From Triparma columacea (lineage: Eukaryota > Sar > Bolidophyceae > Parmales > Triparmaceae): a stretch of DNA of 39,411 nt. The stretch covers positions 23,019 through 62,429 of the forward strand of contig BRYA01000677.1 of the NCBI GenBank assembly GCA_030267965.1, read 5' to 3'. A program made the position numbers and the translations under genes. This document shows positions 13,201 through 23,383 of this stretch, piece after piece. The notes under the pieces are model-generated. The model worked only from the letters and a program-made list of their open reading frames with translations. It ran no database searches and had not been told where the DNA came from. The stretch's first letter is position 1. Each line of letters starts with the position of its first letter.

Positions 13201-14575
13201 TACCCCTGGATGACCTCGCCTGTGAGATCTCGAAGGAGCTTGTGAGCGAGGACGTCGGCAGGGGTGGGGAAAGGTACCGAGGTGGGAAGCCCACCGGCGA
13301 CTGCCTGGTGAATTCCCTGAAGGATGCTCTTCTGGACGGGGCGAACGTCCGAAACAGGGTGCTTGTATACGAAATGGTCGAAGCGGAGGCGCTGCTTGGC
13401 ATCCTCACGTAGGGCGGCGGCGGAATCCCTGCGACGCTCCCAGAAAGCCTTATCCTCGGAGTCGAAGAGGAGGTTCATTCTGGACACCTGCTTGGTCTGC
13501 TTGGAGGGGATGAAAGTAATGTTGAACTTGTTGGTCGAGGTGTCAAAGGAGTCGACAGTAACCTGCAGAAAGCGGGAGGCGGGGAGTGAAGAGAGGCTGT
13601 CAGCAAGAGCGAATCGGAGGGGGGACATGGGATGGACCTGCTCCTGCCATGCTAAACCCACCTTCCTCCACTTCCACTCCTTTCCATCGAACTTGGCGGC
13701 AGAGCCATTAGGGCACGAGCTCAACCACTCATTGGGGGTCTTATCCTTCTCCTCAAACTCTGCCGAGTCAAAAATTTCCAAAGGCAGCTTGGCAACGTCA
13801 AGACGGAGGAACCTGTCATCATCTAAAGAGGGAGCCGACTTCTTCTCCTCCTCGTCCTCAGGGGCGGGGGGGGGCTGAGTGACGTAGTAGGCATCATCAG
13901 CGAAAAATGGGTGCGTGCTGTCAAAGTCGGGCTTGTTCTTGGCAGGGGAGAAATCCTTGCGTTTGCAAAAGTCCTTCTGTGAGGAAACAAACTGCGCAAC
14001 AGCAGAGTCAGCGGGGATGCCAGACATCCGGATTGGGCCTGGGTATTCGCGAGCAGGCTCCGGTTTTCTATTCATTTCCACCCTCTCCCTTAACATTTCC
14101 TCCTGAGCAAGCTGCTCATTCGTCTTCCACGACTTTCGCATATTCTTGTAATCAACCTCAGCCTTATGCTTAAGATCACTGGTCCCAGTCTTTCGCTTGG
14201 ACTTAGCATCCCTGTCCTTGGCCTGGGGGGAGGGGAAGGGGGCGGGGGAAGAGGGGGATAAGAATACGGAGGACTCGAGGAGGGGGGGGAGTGGGGATGG
14301 ATTTGGGACCAACAGGATGGGCGACAAACATCAGCGGGGAACAGAGGGATAGAGATACGAATATAGCGCCAGAACAGCTAAACAAACGACCAGGATACCC
14401 CATAACAGACCAAACCATGACCCCAACAGCCCCTGATCGGTTAAAAATATATTACCTTCTGGAATTGTCCTATCCATTCAGGCAGCCGTCTCTGAGGGAC
14501 CAATTCGTCCACATTCACTGTGCTAGGGTCCCTGATGGACTTGAACGCCTTCAAAGTGGCGCTCTTAGAGTCCAT
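1250..14575 (-). CDS. DNAH1: Axonemal dynein heavy chain, inner-arm DNAH1-like
   Basis: A motor ATPase heavy chain of flagellar dynein. Four exons, all joined in phase 0: 14575-14456, 14222-13170, 13084-10445, 10321-1250, giving about 4294 residues. Donors are GTAATA, GTGAGA and GTGAGC. P-loops are visible at about 1566 (AAA1, GPAGTGKT), 1860 (AAA2, GQTGSGKT), 2235 (AAA3, GDTGTGKS) and 2585 (AAA4, GVGGSGRKS). They are followed by a two-strand coiled-coil stalk with a microtubule-binding tip (coded around 5690-4760) and the C-terminal dynein domain. The N-terminus (PLEIFDSAEFE, TPNEWL, then an LLFDSEDKAFWERR segment) and the length resemble DNAH1 of animals (about 4265 residues) more than DNAH3, 7 or 12; that subfamily call is from memory and tentative. 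The joins are supported by continuity of the conserved EEKFKAANKK-LDEIQKGL segment across intron 3. It implies a cell that builds a motile flagellum. It shares an 88-bp head-to-head spacer with SEM1. Confidence 0.9.
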
Positions 14576-14663
14576 GTCCAGGAACAATTATAACGATGGG
14601 GAACTTCTGAAAACTGAGTGAGATTTCGATGTCTTTTTCATTCATTATATCAATCTTGATAGA
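14576..14663. promoter_or_regulatory. Bidirectional promoter between dynein and SEM1
   Basis: Only 88 bp separate the two start codons, so both transcripts must initiate inside this AT-rich interval, or from within each other's first exon or intron. The SEM1 model depends on a four-base first coding exon. If that is wrong, the shared region could extend further right. Confidence 0.45.
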
Positions 14664-15217
14664 ATGAGTGAGTCGATCTTAGATATTTGGGACCTTTTGG
14701 ATCATAAGAACCCCAGAGACTCGGAATAGAGCATCTTTATTCACCAATAAGTTGTGTGGGGATAGCCATTTCATAATTTGCCGCCGTCTCTTCGGAGGTC
14801 CACACTCTCTCTAACTTATTTCCACTCACCAACCTCTCCACTCGCCAATTTGCTACCTCTCAGGTTCAACCCCTGCAGCTTCAACTGCTACTCCCGCTTC
14901 AACCAGTGCGCCTGTTGTGGAGTGAGTACAGACTGTTCCTCGATTTATTACTCTTTGCCCCCGATGTCCCTGACTCTGACCCTTCTCCCCCCCTCCCCTC
15001 CTCCCGTCGTGAACCCCCCCCCACCGCCACTCCCTCCTTACTTAGGGCGATCGAGGAGGACGACGAGTTCGAGGAATTCACCCCCGCCAACTGGGACACT
15101 GCTGAAAATGATAAGGATGATGCTCAGCACTGGCAGGACAACTGGGACGACGACGATATTGAGGACGAGTTCACGGCGACGTTGAGGGCGGAGCTGGAGA
15201 GTTCTGCTATGAAGTAA
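14664..15217 (+). CDS. SEM1: 26S proteasome subunit SEM1/DSS1
   Basis: A tiny acidic subunit of the 19S proteasome lid, also known as a BRCA2 and TREX-2 partner. The C-terminal exon encodes the family signature: EEDDEFEEF, then a Trp, then DNWDDDDIEDEF and RAELE. My model has three exons: 14664-14667 (ATGA only), 14864-14921 and 15046-15217, giving 77 residues; the human protein has 70. The introns are 14668-14863 (GTGAGT...CAG) and 14922-15045 (GTGAGT...TAG). Phases fit exactly: ATGA+GT restores Ser2, and GA+G restores Glu21. The region before the acidic core is a low-complexity Ser/Thr/Ala/Pro stretch. The last exon is certain. The second is likely because it is the only frame that joins in phase without a stop. 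The four-base first exon is inference. Confidence 0.85.
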
Positions 15218-15369
15218 AGTGTGGTCGAGAGCGTTGACCTTGTTTGTTTTCTTTTCAACCGCACCTTTCTTTTTATGTCTATTTCTTTTTATGTCTAGCT
15301 CCTCTACATTTTCTTGCCTCAGTCCCCCCCTTGTATATTGCCCACCACCCCACCCCACATCGGTTCCTC

Positions 15370-18300
15370 TCAATAGAATGCCTCCTCGAAACTGCCCCCC
15401 ATCTTCTCCTCTCCTCCCTGGTTCCTCTGCATGAGCTGCAGCATCTGTTGTTCGTAGGGGTTGTGACTGACCCTGTCGTTGGGATTCGTTGGCGACGGAG
15501 TCATCATGAAGCCCCCTTCCTCCGCTCTACCCCCCCCCATCATCAACTTCTCTGACGAAGTGAAACTGAAGCGTGGCAGTGTAGGCATCCCCTCATCTAA
15601 CTCCATACTTTTCTGCCTTAGAACCTGTATTGGAGTTGGGAGCTTTCTCTTCCCTCCTGACCTCCTCATCATCCCGCGTCCGTCAACTGGGCTTCCGATC
15701 ACCTTCCTGTTCCTCATCTTGCTGCCACCACGTCCACCCCCACTTCCACCGCTGCTCGTTACGCTTGACCTGTTAGCGCCGAAGCTAATCATTCTCTTTG
15801 TCTCGTCGAACTTCGCATTCTCGTATGCGATGCGTCTGTTTTCTTCGTCATTATTACTCTGACCGGCACCCACCGTGGCGTCGAGGAAGGCTTCAGCGTT
15901 GTTCGGGTCGTACTCGAATTGTGCAACGTAGTCGTTCGACTTGACCGGTGTCACTCTCAACTTTGATTTCCCGCCGACTCTGTACGAAGGGTGGATCACG
16001 GTGTCATTGACGTTGAACTGCATTGATGTAGCAGACGCCGCCGGGGTATTGGGGGTGATCGAATTGAACGTCGCGATAGCAGGATCCGACGGCCCAACCA
16101 ACTGTTGCATTGCAACCTTCATCCCACCTCCCACGCGGATCCTCTGAGAGCAGGATTGGAACATCTGCTGACGGGATTGCCACCCCACAGTTTCGTGTGG
16201 ACTCTTTTTGGTGGTGAAGCTATCGATGCTGGTTTGAGGGCTTCTGTAAGGGTTACGAACGGTGGTTGGAGGCACCCTATTGTTCATGTTGCTCCACTTG
16301 TCGTTGATATCAATAGAACTCCTCTCCTCGAAGATTTGACTGCTGTCGTCTCGATTTTCGGCCCAGTTACCCTTATCCAGGCCCTCTCCGTAGCGCTGGA
16401 CCCCCATCCGATTACATGCCTGCTCTTCCCCGCCAAAGGGCCTAGGCTTCTGCGCCGTGCGGCCATACGCTGCGAATGCCTTGGACCTCTCATCCACTGT
16501 CGTCATCGTCTTGTAATTGGTCGGCGTCATAGGCTTCGACTGCTGCTCAGCTACAGTTACCTTTGTCGTTGTCGTGGAAGTGACAGTCGGACTGTCTGTG
16601 GGACCGACCTCGTCGATGTCGAAAATCCCGTCAGCATTGGCGTCAACGACTGCTTCCTCCATCTTGTCGTGCTTCATACTCCCAACCTTCATACGTTTGT
16701 TGGGTGAGAATATGCTGGCGAGCCCCCGCCTTTCTCCCCTCCCCTTCTCCAACTCGCTCACAAACGGACATCCTCCACCATCGATCTCGCTCTGCACGTC
16801 GAGGCCCATGAATGACGATACCAACCTCACGGTGATCTTTCCCCACTTCTCGGGGAGCTTGACGGAGTGAACGCCAGGTTCTCTGATATCAGTCCTCCAC
16901 ATCAACAAGCCGCCCGGGTGGTCCGTGAATACAGCGAGAGTGTAGGTAGATTTCTTCACCTTCGACATGACAGTTTCCTTCCGTTTGATCTTCTCGAAGT
17001 AGCTCCTGCCCTCCTTACTACTAATGTTCCCCTTCAAGTCGAAGTCAGTCACATGGCACGTAACCTCCTTGGACACCATGTCAACCTTTGCATGTACTGA
17101 TAGACTGTCGCTGAGAATTCGGGCGGCGGCAAGCTTCAGCTCGTCGCCAAAGGGGCTCTTCCTTCCTGCCGCCCTTTCCAAGGTCTCCAAGGTGGACTCC
17201 AAAACGTCCCCAAAACTAACGATACCTTGTCTGATGAGCTTTGCCGTTGTCTTCTCGCCGACACCCGGGAGTTGACTCAGCATACCGTCCGTGCTCTTCC
17301 ACAGCGAGGTGTCGAAGGAGCGTTTCAGCAGGAGGCTCTCAAGCGCGATTTTGCCGTGGAGGGTGGTTCCGACGGAATAATCCTCAATGGCGCCGAGCAT
17401 CCTTGTCGCGTAATCAACCATCCTAACCATTTCGGTCTGCATAGTGTAGTTCTCGCAAGTGTATCCTGAGATAGATGCCTGGAGCATAATGAAAGCCTTG
17501 TGTGACGGAACGTTCACCCTGAACTTGGAGGGAGCGAGGTCAGACTTGATGCGATACTTCGAGTTCTTGTGCATCTCGTTCAGCAACTTCTTCTCTGATC
17601 TCCGCAGCTGTACCTGGAGCTCGGGGCACTGGCTCAAGACATGTAGAAGATCTTCAGCGCCAAAAGAGTCAGGACGCAGGTCGATGAACATCTTCATGGA
17701 ATTGAAGGGCACGATGTGTTGGGCCATGACCAAGGAAGCGTCTTCCGGGAATATGTCAAGGGAATCCACGAGTCTGATGATCTTCCTTTCGTGAAGAGCC
17801 TCGAGGCTGCTCATGATCATGTTGCGGAGGTAGTGCTCGACCTCCTGGTTCGTCGTACCTGAGTGGGGGAGGGGGTGGGGGGGATGGGAGGGCTTGAATT
17901 AGCGGCAACGACGTCAATGGTCGAGGATAGAAATGTTTTTGGACCACCGTACTCACCGTCTACGTCGTAAAAGTTTGGTCGAATCTTTACCCTGGTAGGA
18001 GCGGTGGTCAATATATGTCGTGTGTTTATCTTGACGATTTGCCACTCCCTCCCCCCCCCCTCCGCCTTACCTGATGTAGTAGAATGTAGACTTGATCCAC
18101 AGGAGGGCGGTAGGGACGTCTTTGATGACATGTTGTGAAATCTCGGCGTTGAGCGTCTCAATAATCGTGGAGCGTAGCATAGACTCGATGACCTCGGAGC
18201 CCTCGATTTTCTTTTCGTACATGGGCTTGGATCTATTGTCTGTCATGACGACCGCTACTCCGCTGGTGTCGAGCCCCGGCCTACCGGCTCTGCCGATCAT

Positions 18301-20164
18301 CTGCGTGAGCGTCGCGATGTCGATATCCTGGTGACCAGATGTGCCGCCAGAGCCTCCGCCCCTCCAACATCTTGTTCCCTTGATCACGACAAGGTGCGCT
18401 GGAAGATTTACCCCCATTGCAAGGGTCGAAGTCGCACACAGAACCTTTATGAGGTTCTTCATAAAGAGCGACTCGACGAGGTGGCGGTCACTCGAATGGA
18501 GGCCAGCGTGGTGGAACGCTGTGCCCGTGCTCAGGGCTTGCTTGAGGTTGTAGTCTGAGGCCTTGGAGCGGGCATCAGCGAGGGCGGCTCTATGCGTATT
18601 GTCGCTAATACGCTTACTACCCTTCCCGAGAGCAATGCTCAAGTTCTCAGTGTCCTTTTTGGAGTGGCAGAAGACAATCGTCGATTTGTCCGCACTGCGA
18701 CAACGAGCGAAGCAAGCAACAGAAAGGGTTGCGTTGATGAGTGAGAATGACTTAAGTATCGGTTGAGTAGCCCGAAAGTCCCTTTTCTAATTTTTATCTA
18801 TCCTCACCTGTACTCCGAGACTATGGACGGGACGAAATTATTGAGAGATTTGTCGAAGAAGAACTCATTGGTGTTGAAGCCGCAGCTCTTCACAAAGGTC
18901 GTCAGCGGCACGGGGCGGTAGGAGTTGCCGAAGCAGAAAGTCGAAGAGGGGGGGGCGCACACGAAGGCCCCGATGTCTGCGACGTTGGGCAGGGTCGCAG
19001 ACACTGCAATCATTCGCATGAAAGAGGCCGAGAGTTTTTTAGCTCCCTTGCCTACCGTTTCACGTTCCTGAACAGTACGGCGAACAGTCTTCATCCTCGT
19101 GATGACAGACTCGAGCGTTGCACCGCGGCTCTTGTCCCCAAGGAGGTGCACCTCGTCGATCATAAGGAGGGAGACGTTGCCGAGGAGGTAAATGTGTTCC
19201 TTCCACTTCCTCGTGATGCTGTGGCAAGGAGCGAAGCAAAGAGCGAAGCGACGAGTTAGGAAGGCTAGTTATGAACGCGAGGTGGAACGAAGCAACGATC
19301 CAATGAAATATACTGCTTTGTAAATGTTGTATATGTTGTATATGTTGTATATGTTGTCTATCTACAATATCATTCATCCTCACCTGTCCCACTTCTCTGG
19401 AGTCGTCAGGATGACGTGGGAGCTGGCAACAAGCCGCATGGACTCCCCGGGCTTGGTGTCCCCCGTGACTCTCCCGATGGCCAAACCAATCCTGCTGAAT
19501 CTTGCCTCCCAATCTCTCATTCTCTCGTCGCAAAGAGCCTTCGAGGGGGCAATGTACACTATCTTGCTCATCTTGCTGAAGTTCTTGGTCGTCCCGAGAG
19601 ATGGGTCCTCCAGCCTCTGGCGCTGCAACAGGCGGATGATTGCCATCTCGAAGACGACAGTCTTCCCAGAACCCGTTGGTGCAGCCACTACGACATTCTC
19701 GTCTGTTTGAGCAACAGTATCATAGACCTGCGGCAGGCAGCGAGTAGCGATGTCAGGATTGTAGCGGGCCGGAACAAGGTTAGTTCACATATATTCTTCA
19801 TATCGTAGCTTTGCTCCTCCACTTTGTTTCTTTCTTTACTCACCTCCGTCTGCAACTTGTTGAAAGTGTCAAACTTTGAGCTGAATATTCCTTGATATAT
19901 GGCCGGGTATGCATCGCAGACTTTGAGGAGACGCGAAGATTGGTTTTGTTGGGGACGATGGTTGGATGGAGGAGGGAGTGGAAAATGAGGGTTGCCAGCC
20001 GCAACGGGTGGGACGTTGCTATTTTGTCCTAAATTTGATGGTTTTTGGGGGAGGTTTGTGGGATCTCTGATACGAGAGCGAGGAACCTGCTTGGTTGTCT
20101 TGGCGTAGGGGTTCACAGGAACTCTTGGGGCGGAGGAGTTGGAGAAATATGATGATTGTGACAT
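15370..20164 (-). CDS. HFM1: Meiotic DEAD-box helicase HFM1/MER3
   Basis: A Ski2-like 3'-5' DNA helicase that in other eukaryotes promotes ZMM-dependent meiotic crossovers. Six exons: 20164-19844, 19727-19384, 19218-18808, 18694-18071, 17991-17957 (35 nt), 17858-15370, giving 1407 residues; the human protein has about 1435. Visible motifs are APTGSGKT (about 122-129), TTPEKWDS, DEVH (243-246), SAT (about 295), TSTLAMGVNLPAHLVVIKGT and QMIGRAGRP. A Sec63 domain follows, with a helix-hairpin-helix-like QLPGVGEKTTAKLI. The C-terminal 450 residues are low-complexity. All joins keep frame and restore family sequence, e.g. FNKLQTE-VYDTVAQTDEN and EKWD-SITRKW. The start at 20164 (MSQSSYF) is preferred. 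An in-frame ATG at 20329 would add 55 residues of unclear value and leave only 54 bp before the MYST gene. Confidence 0.92.
19325..19357. repeat. Microsatellite, TGTTGTATA unit
   Basis: About three and a half copies of a 9-bp unit (TGTTGTATA) lie inside HFM1 intron 2 (19219-19383), near its 5' splice side on the sense strand. It is simple-sequence DNA with no coding role. Confidence 0.75.
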
Positions 20165-20383
20165 TGGTGGGAGGTCCGAGGATTTGTGAGGATTCTCAAT
20201 TGTTGGCGTTCGATAGGTTAGGAAAATAGTTGGAGGAGGTACACTAAAGAATTCGGGTGGTAAGTGGGAGATAAGAGGAGGATCGGAGCAAAGAAAACGA
20301 CTGAAAAGGTGAGGAAAATAGGCCCCCATTTCAGGGAAAGAGGCAGAATTGTTAAGAGGTTGTCAGTTTCCCTTATTTGTTAA
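20165..20383. promoter_or_regulatory. Shared head-to-head region of HFM1 and the MYST gene
   Basis: 219 bp separate the two preferred start codons. The region is open in one HFM1-strand frame up to an ATG at 20329, so part of it could be coding. I see no clear TATA motif. Confidence 0.35.
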
Positions 20384-21927
20384 ATGGCAGTACCCAAGGT
20401 GAGTCTTGAGACTTTCTTAAAGTCAGCGGCCCAAAACTTAGCGCAGAATCGCTCAGGGAGTGAAATACCACCACCCCCCGAAGGCGGGCTCCCGCGAACC
20501 CTTGATTTTCCCTTCCCCCAACCACTCCCATCCCTCACACTTACCCATACCCCCCCCTCTATCGACCTTTCACAGATCGGAGATCGGTTTAAGGCGACCT
20601 GGAATGACGGGAGTGAGCATAATGTGGAGGTGATTGAGCTTCGGAAGGATGAGAAGGGAAATACTGAGTATTACGTTCACTACGTGGGTTTTGACAGACG
20701 GTTAGACGAGTGGATTGACGCCAGTAGGTGCATGATGGACACTGTCGAGACGTCCGAGGAGAGGGAAAGGAAGGAGGGAGAGAAGGAGGAGGGGCGGACT
20801 CGGGGCAACAAGAGGAGGCTGACGGACGAGCACGGTCACACGACCGGGCACGGCAACCCTAGCACGAAGGACCCGGCCGTCTTGCAGCTCGAAAAGGAGC
20901 ACGAGGAGCTGACCAAGGTGAAGAACATCGGGAAGATCCAGATGGGGAAGTACGAGGTGGATACCTGGTACTACTCGCCCTATCCCGACTACTACTGCAA
21001 CGTGGACAAGCTATTCGTCTGCGAGTTCTGCCTGAAATATATGAAACAGCTGAAGACGCTCAGGTGAGGTTGGGGGGATGCCTAACTCTTCCAATTCAAA
21101 ACGCTAACTTCGCTTTGTCGATTCGCAGCAACCACAAGAAGGAGTGCACGTGCACCCAGCCCCCCGGCACCGAAATATACCGCGAGGGCAAGGTGTCGGT
21201 GTTTGAAATCGACGGGGCCGAGGAGGTGAGAGGGAGTGAAAGAGCGCTTCCCCTTCAACATCGTCAATGCACTACTCGGAAACAAAAAATAACCCCCATC
21301 GCCCCCCCCCCCCCCCTTTAGACCGTGTACTGTCAGAATCTCTGCCTCCTCGCCAAGCTCTTCCTCGACCACAAGACCCTTTACTATGACGTCAACCCCT
21401 TTTACTTTTATGTGGTAACTGAGGTGGACTCCACTGGTTGCCACATCGTCGGTTACTTCTCCAAGGAGAAGTGCTCCGCCGAGGGCTACAACCTCGCCTG
21501 CATCCTTACTTTCCCCCAGTACCAGAGGAGCGGGTACGGCAAGTTCATAATCAGCCTGTCTTACGAGATAAGTAAGCGCGAGGGCAAGGCCGGGTCCCCA
21601 GAGAAGCCCCTCTCAGATCTCGGCAAGCTCTCGTACCGCAGCTACTGGCAGTACGTCCTCTTCACCCTCTTCGACTCCACGATGAAGTCCGGCGGCCCCA
21701 TGCCGAGCATCGACGAGATCAGCGCAGCCACGGCTGTCAAGGCGGAGGACGTTATCAGCACGCTGCAGAGCGCGAGGATGATAGAGTACTGGAAGGGACA
21801 ACACGCGATTAAGGTCGACGCGGGAAAGGTCAGGACGTTCCTGAAGGGATTCAAGGACAAGAACCTAAGGATATGCAAGGAGGAATACCTAACGTGGACA
21901 CCACCAAAGGAGGGGAAGGGGAAGTAG
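20384..21927 (+). CDS. MYST-family histone acetyltransferase (KAT5/Esa1/HAM type)
   Basis: A nuclear lysine acetyltransferase acting on histone tails, probably H4. Exons: 20384-20398, 20576-21063, 21129-21225, 21322-21927, giving 401 residues. Domain order: a chromo-barrel near the N-terminus (IGDRFKATW...[16 protein letters not shown]); a charged linker; a C2HC zinc finger ([10 protein letters not shown]...HKKEC) split by intron 2; the acetyltransferase core with [18 protein letters not shown], the Cys in [10 protein letters not shown], the acetyl-CoA loop QRSGYGKF and the Glu in [10 protein letters not shown]; and a C-terminal winged-helix-like part ending LTWTPPK. The chromo-barrel plus this C-terminus fits KAT5, Esa1 and plant HAM rather than KAT6 or KAT7. 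Intron 1 (20399-20575) is 177 nt, a multiple of three, and lacks stops. If it is retained the protein gains 59 residues. Confidence 0.92.
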
Positions 21928-22051
21928 TTGGGGGTGGGGGTTTCAACGGGGGTGGGCAAAGCAAGCGTGGTATATTTCTACCGTTGTTTTTTCAGTCCAA
22001 AAAGTGTTTTCTTGTTATGTTCGTGTTTCCCCCCCCCCCCGCGCCCCCTAA

Positions 22052-22959
22052 TCACTCCACCAGGAGGTACATGCATATCCTGGCGGCGTTGGCCGATATT
22101 CCCAGTGGGTGTCCTATTAAGCTGAGCGCCGTCAGCGCCCCCATCGCCGCGATTGGGTAGAGGAAGTACTCAGTGTTCCTAAGGAAGGGGAGGGCCCGGT
22201 AGCCTAGGTGGGTGATGTAGAAGTAGTGGGAGAAGGCGGCGAGGTAGAGGAGGTTGGAAGCGAGGAGGGCGGGGAAAGTGTTGGAAAGGAGGAGGGGGAG
22301 GAGGAAGAACTGGGCGAGGTGGAGGTAAATGAAGAGGACAAAGTAGCTATTGGCGTGGATGTCAAACGCGTAGAGGTGCTCAACCTGCTGCTGGACAGAG
22401 TGGTTCCGCCGGGCAACGAGGTGGGTATTGGCGAGGTGGCGGAGGAAGGAGGAAAGGAGAAAGCCGAGGAGAAGGTGGATGAGGAGGAAGGTGACAAAGA
22501 GGCGGAGGGAGGAGAGGAAGGGGAGGTTAAAGGCGACTGTGTAGCATATTGTGGAGATGACGTGCAGCAAGGTTTGGAGCACGAGGAAGGCAGGGTCCTA
22601 AGGGTTGAGGGTATGTGTCAGGATTGGGTAGTTGGCGGTACTTGAGTGAGCGACTTGAGTTGAAATAGCAAATGGGATAGCATACCCGTTGAAATGAGAG
22701 AACAGAAGGGTAATATAAGTTGTAATGGGACAGTTTCGACGGCTCACTGACTCACATCTCTACTCCAATGATCCTTAGTCTGTTTTCTGTAGTAACTACT
22801 CTTATAAGCCTGCGAGGGGTCTCTACTACACAGCATCTGCATCGTGTCGAGGGCACTTCCCATGTCCATTTGTGAGATGTGTAAGGTTCTAGAGAATAGT
22901 TGTACACAGGGAGATTGATTGCGTGAGTATCTAACCCCTGTTCCGTGTGAGGGAAGCAT
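22052..22959 (-). CDS. UNC50: UNC-50 family Golgi membrane protein
   Basis: A small multi-pass Golgi protein. The yeast homologue Gmh1 interacts with Arf-GEFs, and the animal protein is needed for receptor trafficking. Two exons, 22959-22756 and 22597-22052, joined in phase 0, give 249 residues; human UNC50 has 259. The diagnostic YRKQTKDHWSRD, then DPAFLVL, is restored exactly across the intron (22598-22755, GTGAGT...TTAG). Other family marks are a conserved VEHLYAFDIHAN motif, YFYITHLGYRALPFLRNTEYFLYPI and about five hydrophobic segments. The first ATG (22959) begins MLPS, as in the human protein. Its 3' end is 124 bp from the stop of the MYST gene. Confidence 0.92.
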
Positions 22960-23383
22960 TATAACGCGATTTATGGAACTGGGAAAGACAAGCCAAGACA
23001 AAGTCGACAATTCGTAATTTGGGCACTTCGTCGTGACCTGGACCTGGTCACAAGACCAAAACTACCCAACAACCTACTACACCCAAACTGCCGGCCTAGC
23101 AACTACCCACTATCATCACCAACACGCATGGACCCCTCCGCCTTGCACTTTCTTCGCACAAGGACGTTGCTTGAAAGGACAGCTTCAACCAGCAAATAAA
23201 ACCTTTTAATGACAATACTTTTTAAATTTCAAAAGGAATATAGGTTCTTCAGTTACCTTAAGAGGAGCAGCGTCGCCGGGATCTCACCCGGAACCCCCCC
23301 CTCCTTCTTCCTCTTGAATTAAATATTCTCACTTTTTGTGCCACTGGGGTTCAAAAGTCTCATTTCCAACCCCAAAATTGGCA
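22960..23383. promoter_or_regulatory. Divergent spacer between UNC50 and the tail-anchored gene
   Basis: 424 bp without a supported gene. It holds a 6-bp-arm palindrome, GTGACC...GGTCAC (23033-23051), about 75 bp upstream of the UNC50 start, with an internal duplication of GACCTG. A short inverted repeat CCGGG...CCCGG (23276-23291) is also present. No tRNA or snRNA is recognisable. It is probably the promoter region for both flanking genes. Confidence 0.35.

Noticed and set aside
22208..22645. A 145-residue Glu/Val/Gly-rich + frame
   Set aside because: It is the exact antisense of UNC50 exon 2, whose conserved family sequence is clear; the acidic composition is a shadow of Leu/Phe/Ser codons.
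22960..23383. tRNA or snRNA gene in the UNC50 upstream spacer
   Set aside because: The small inverted repeats there do not form a cloverleaf and no A/B box or snRNA core string is present.
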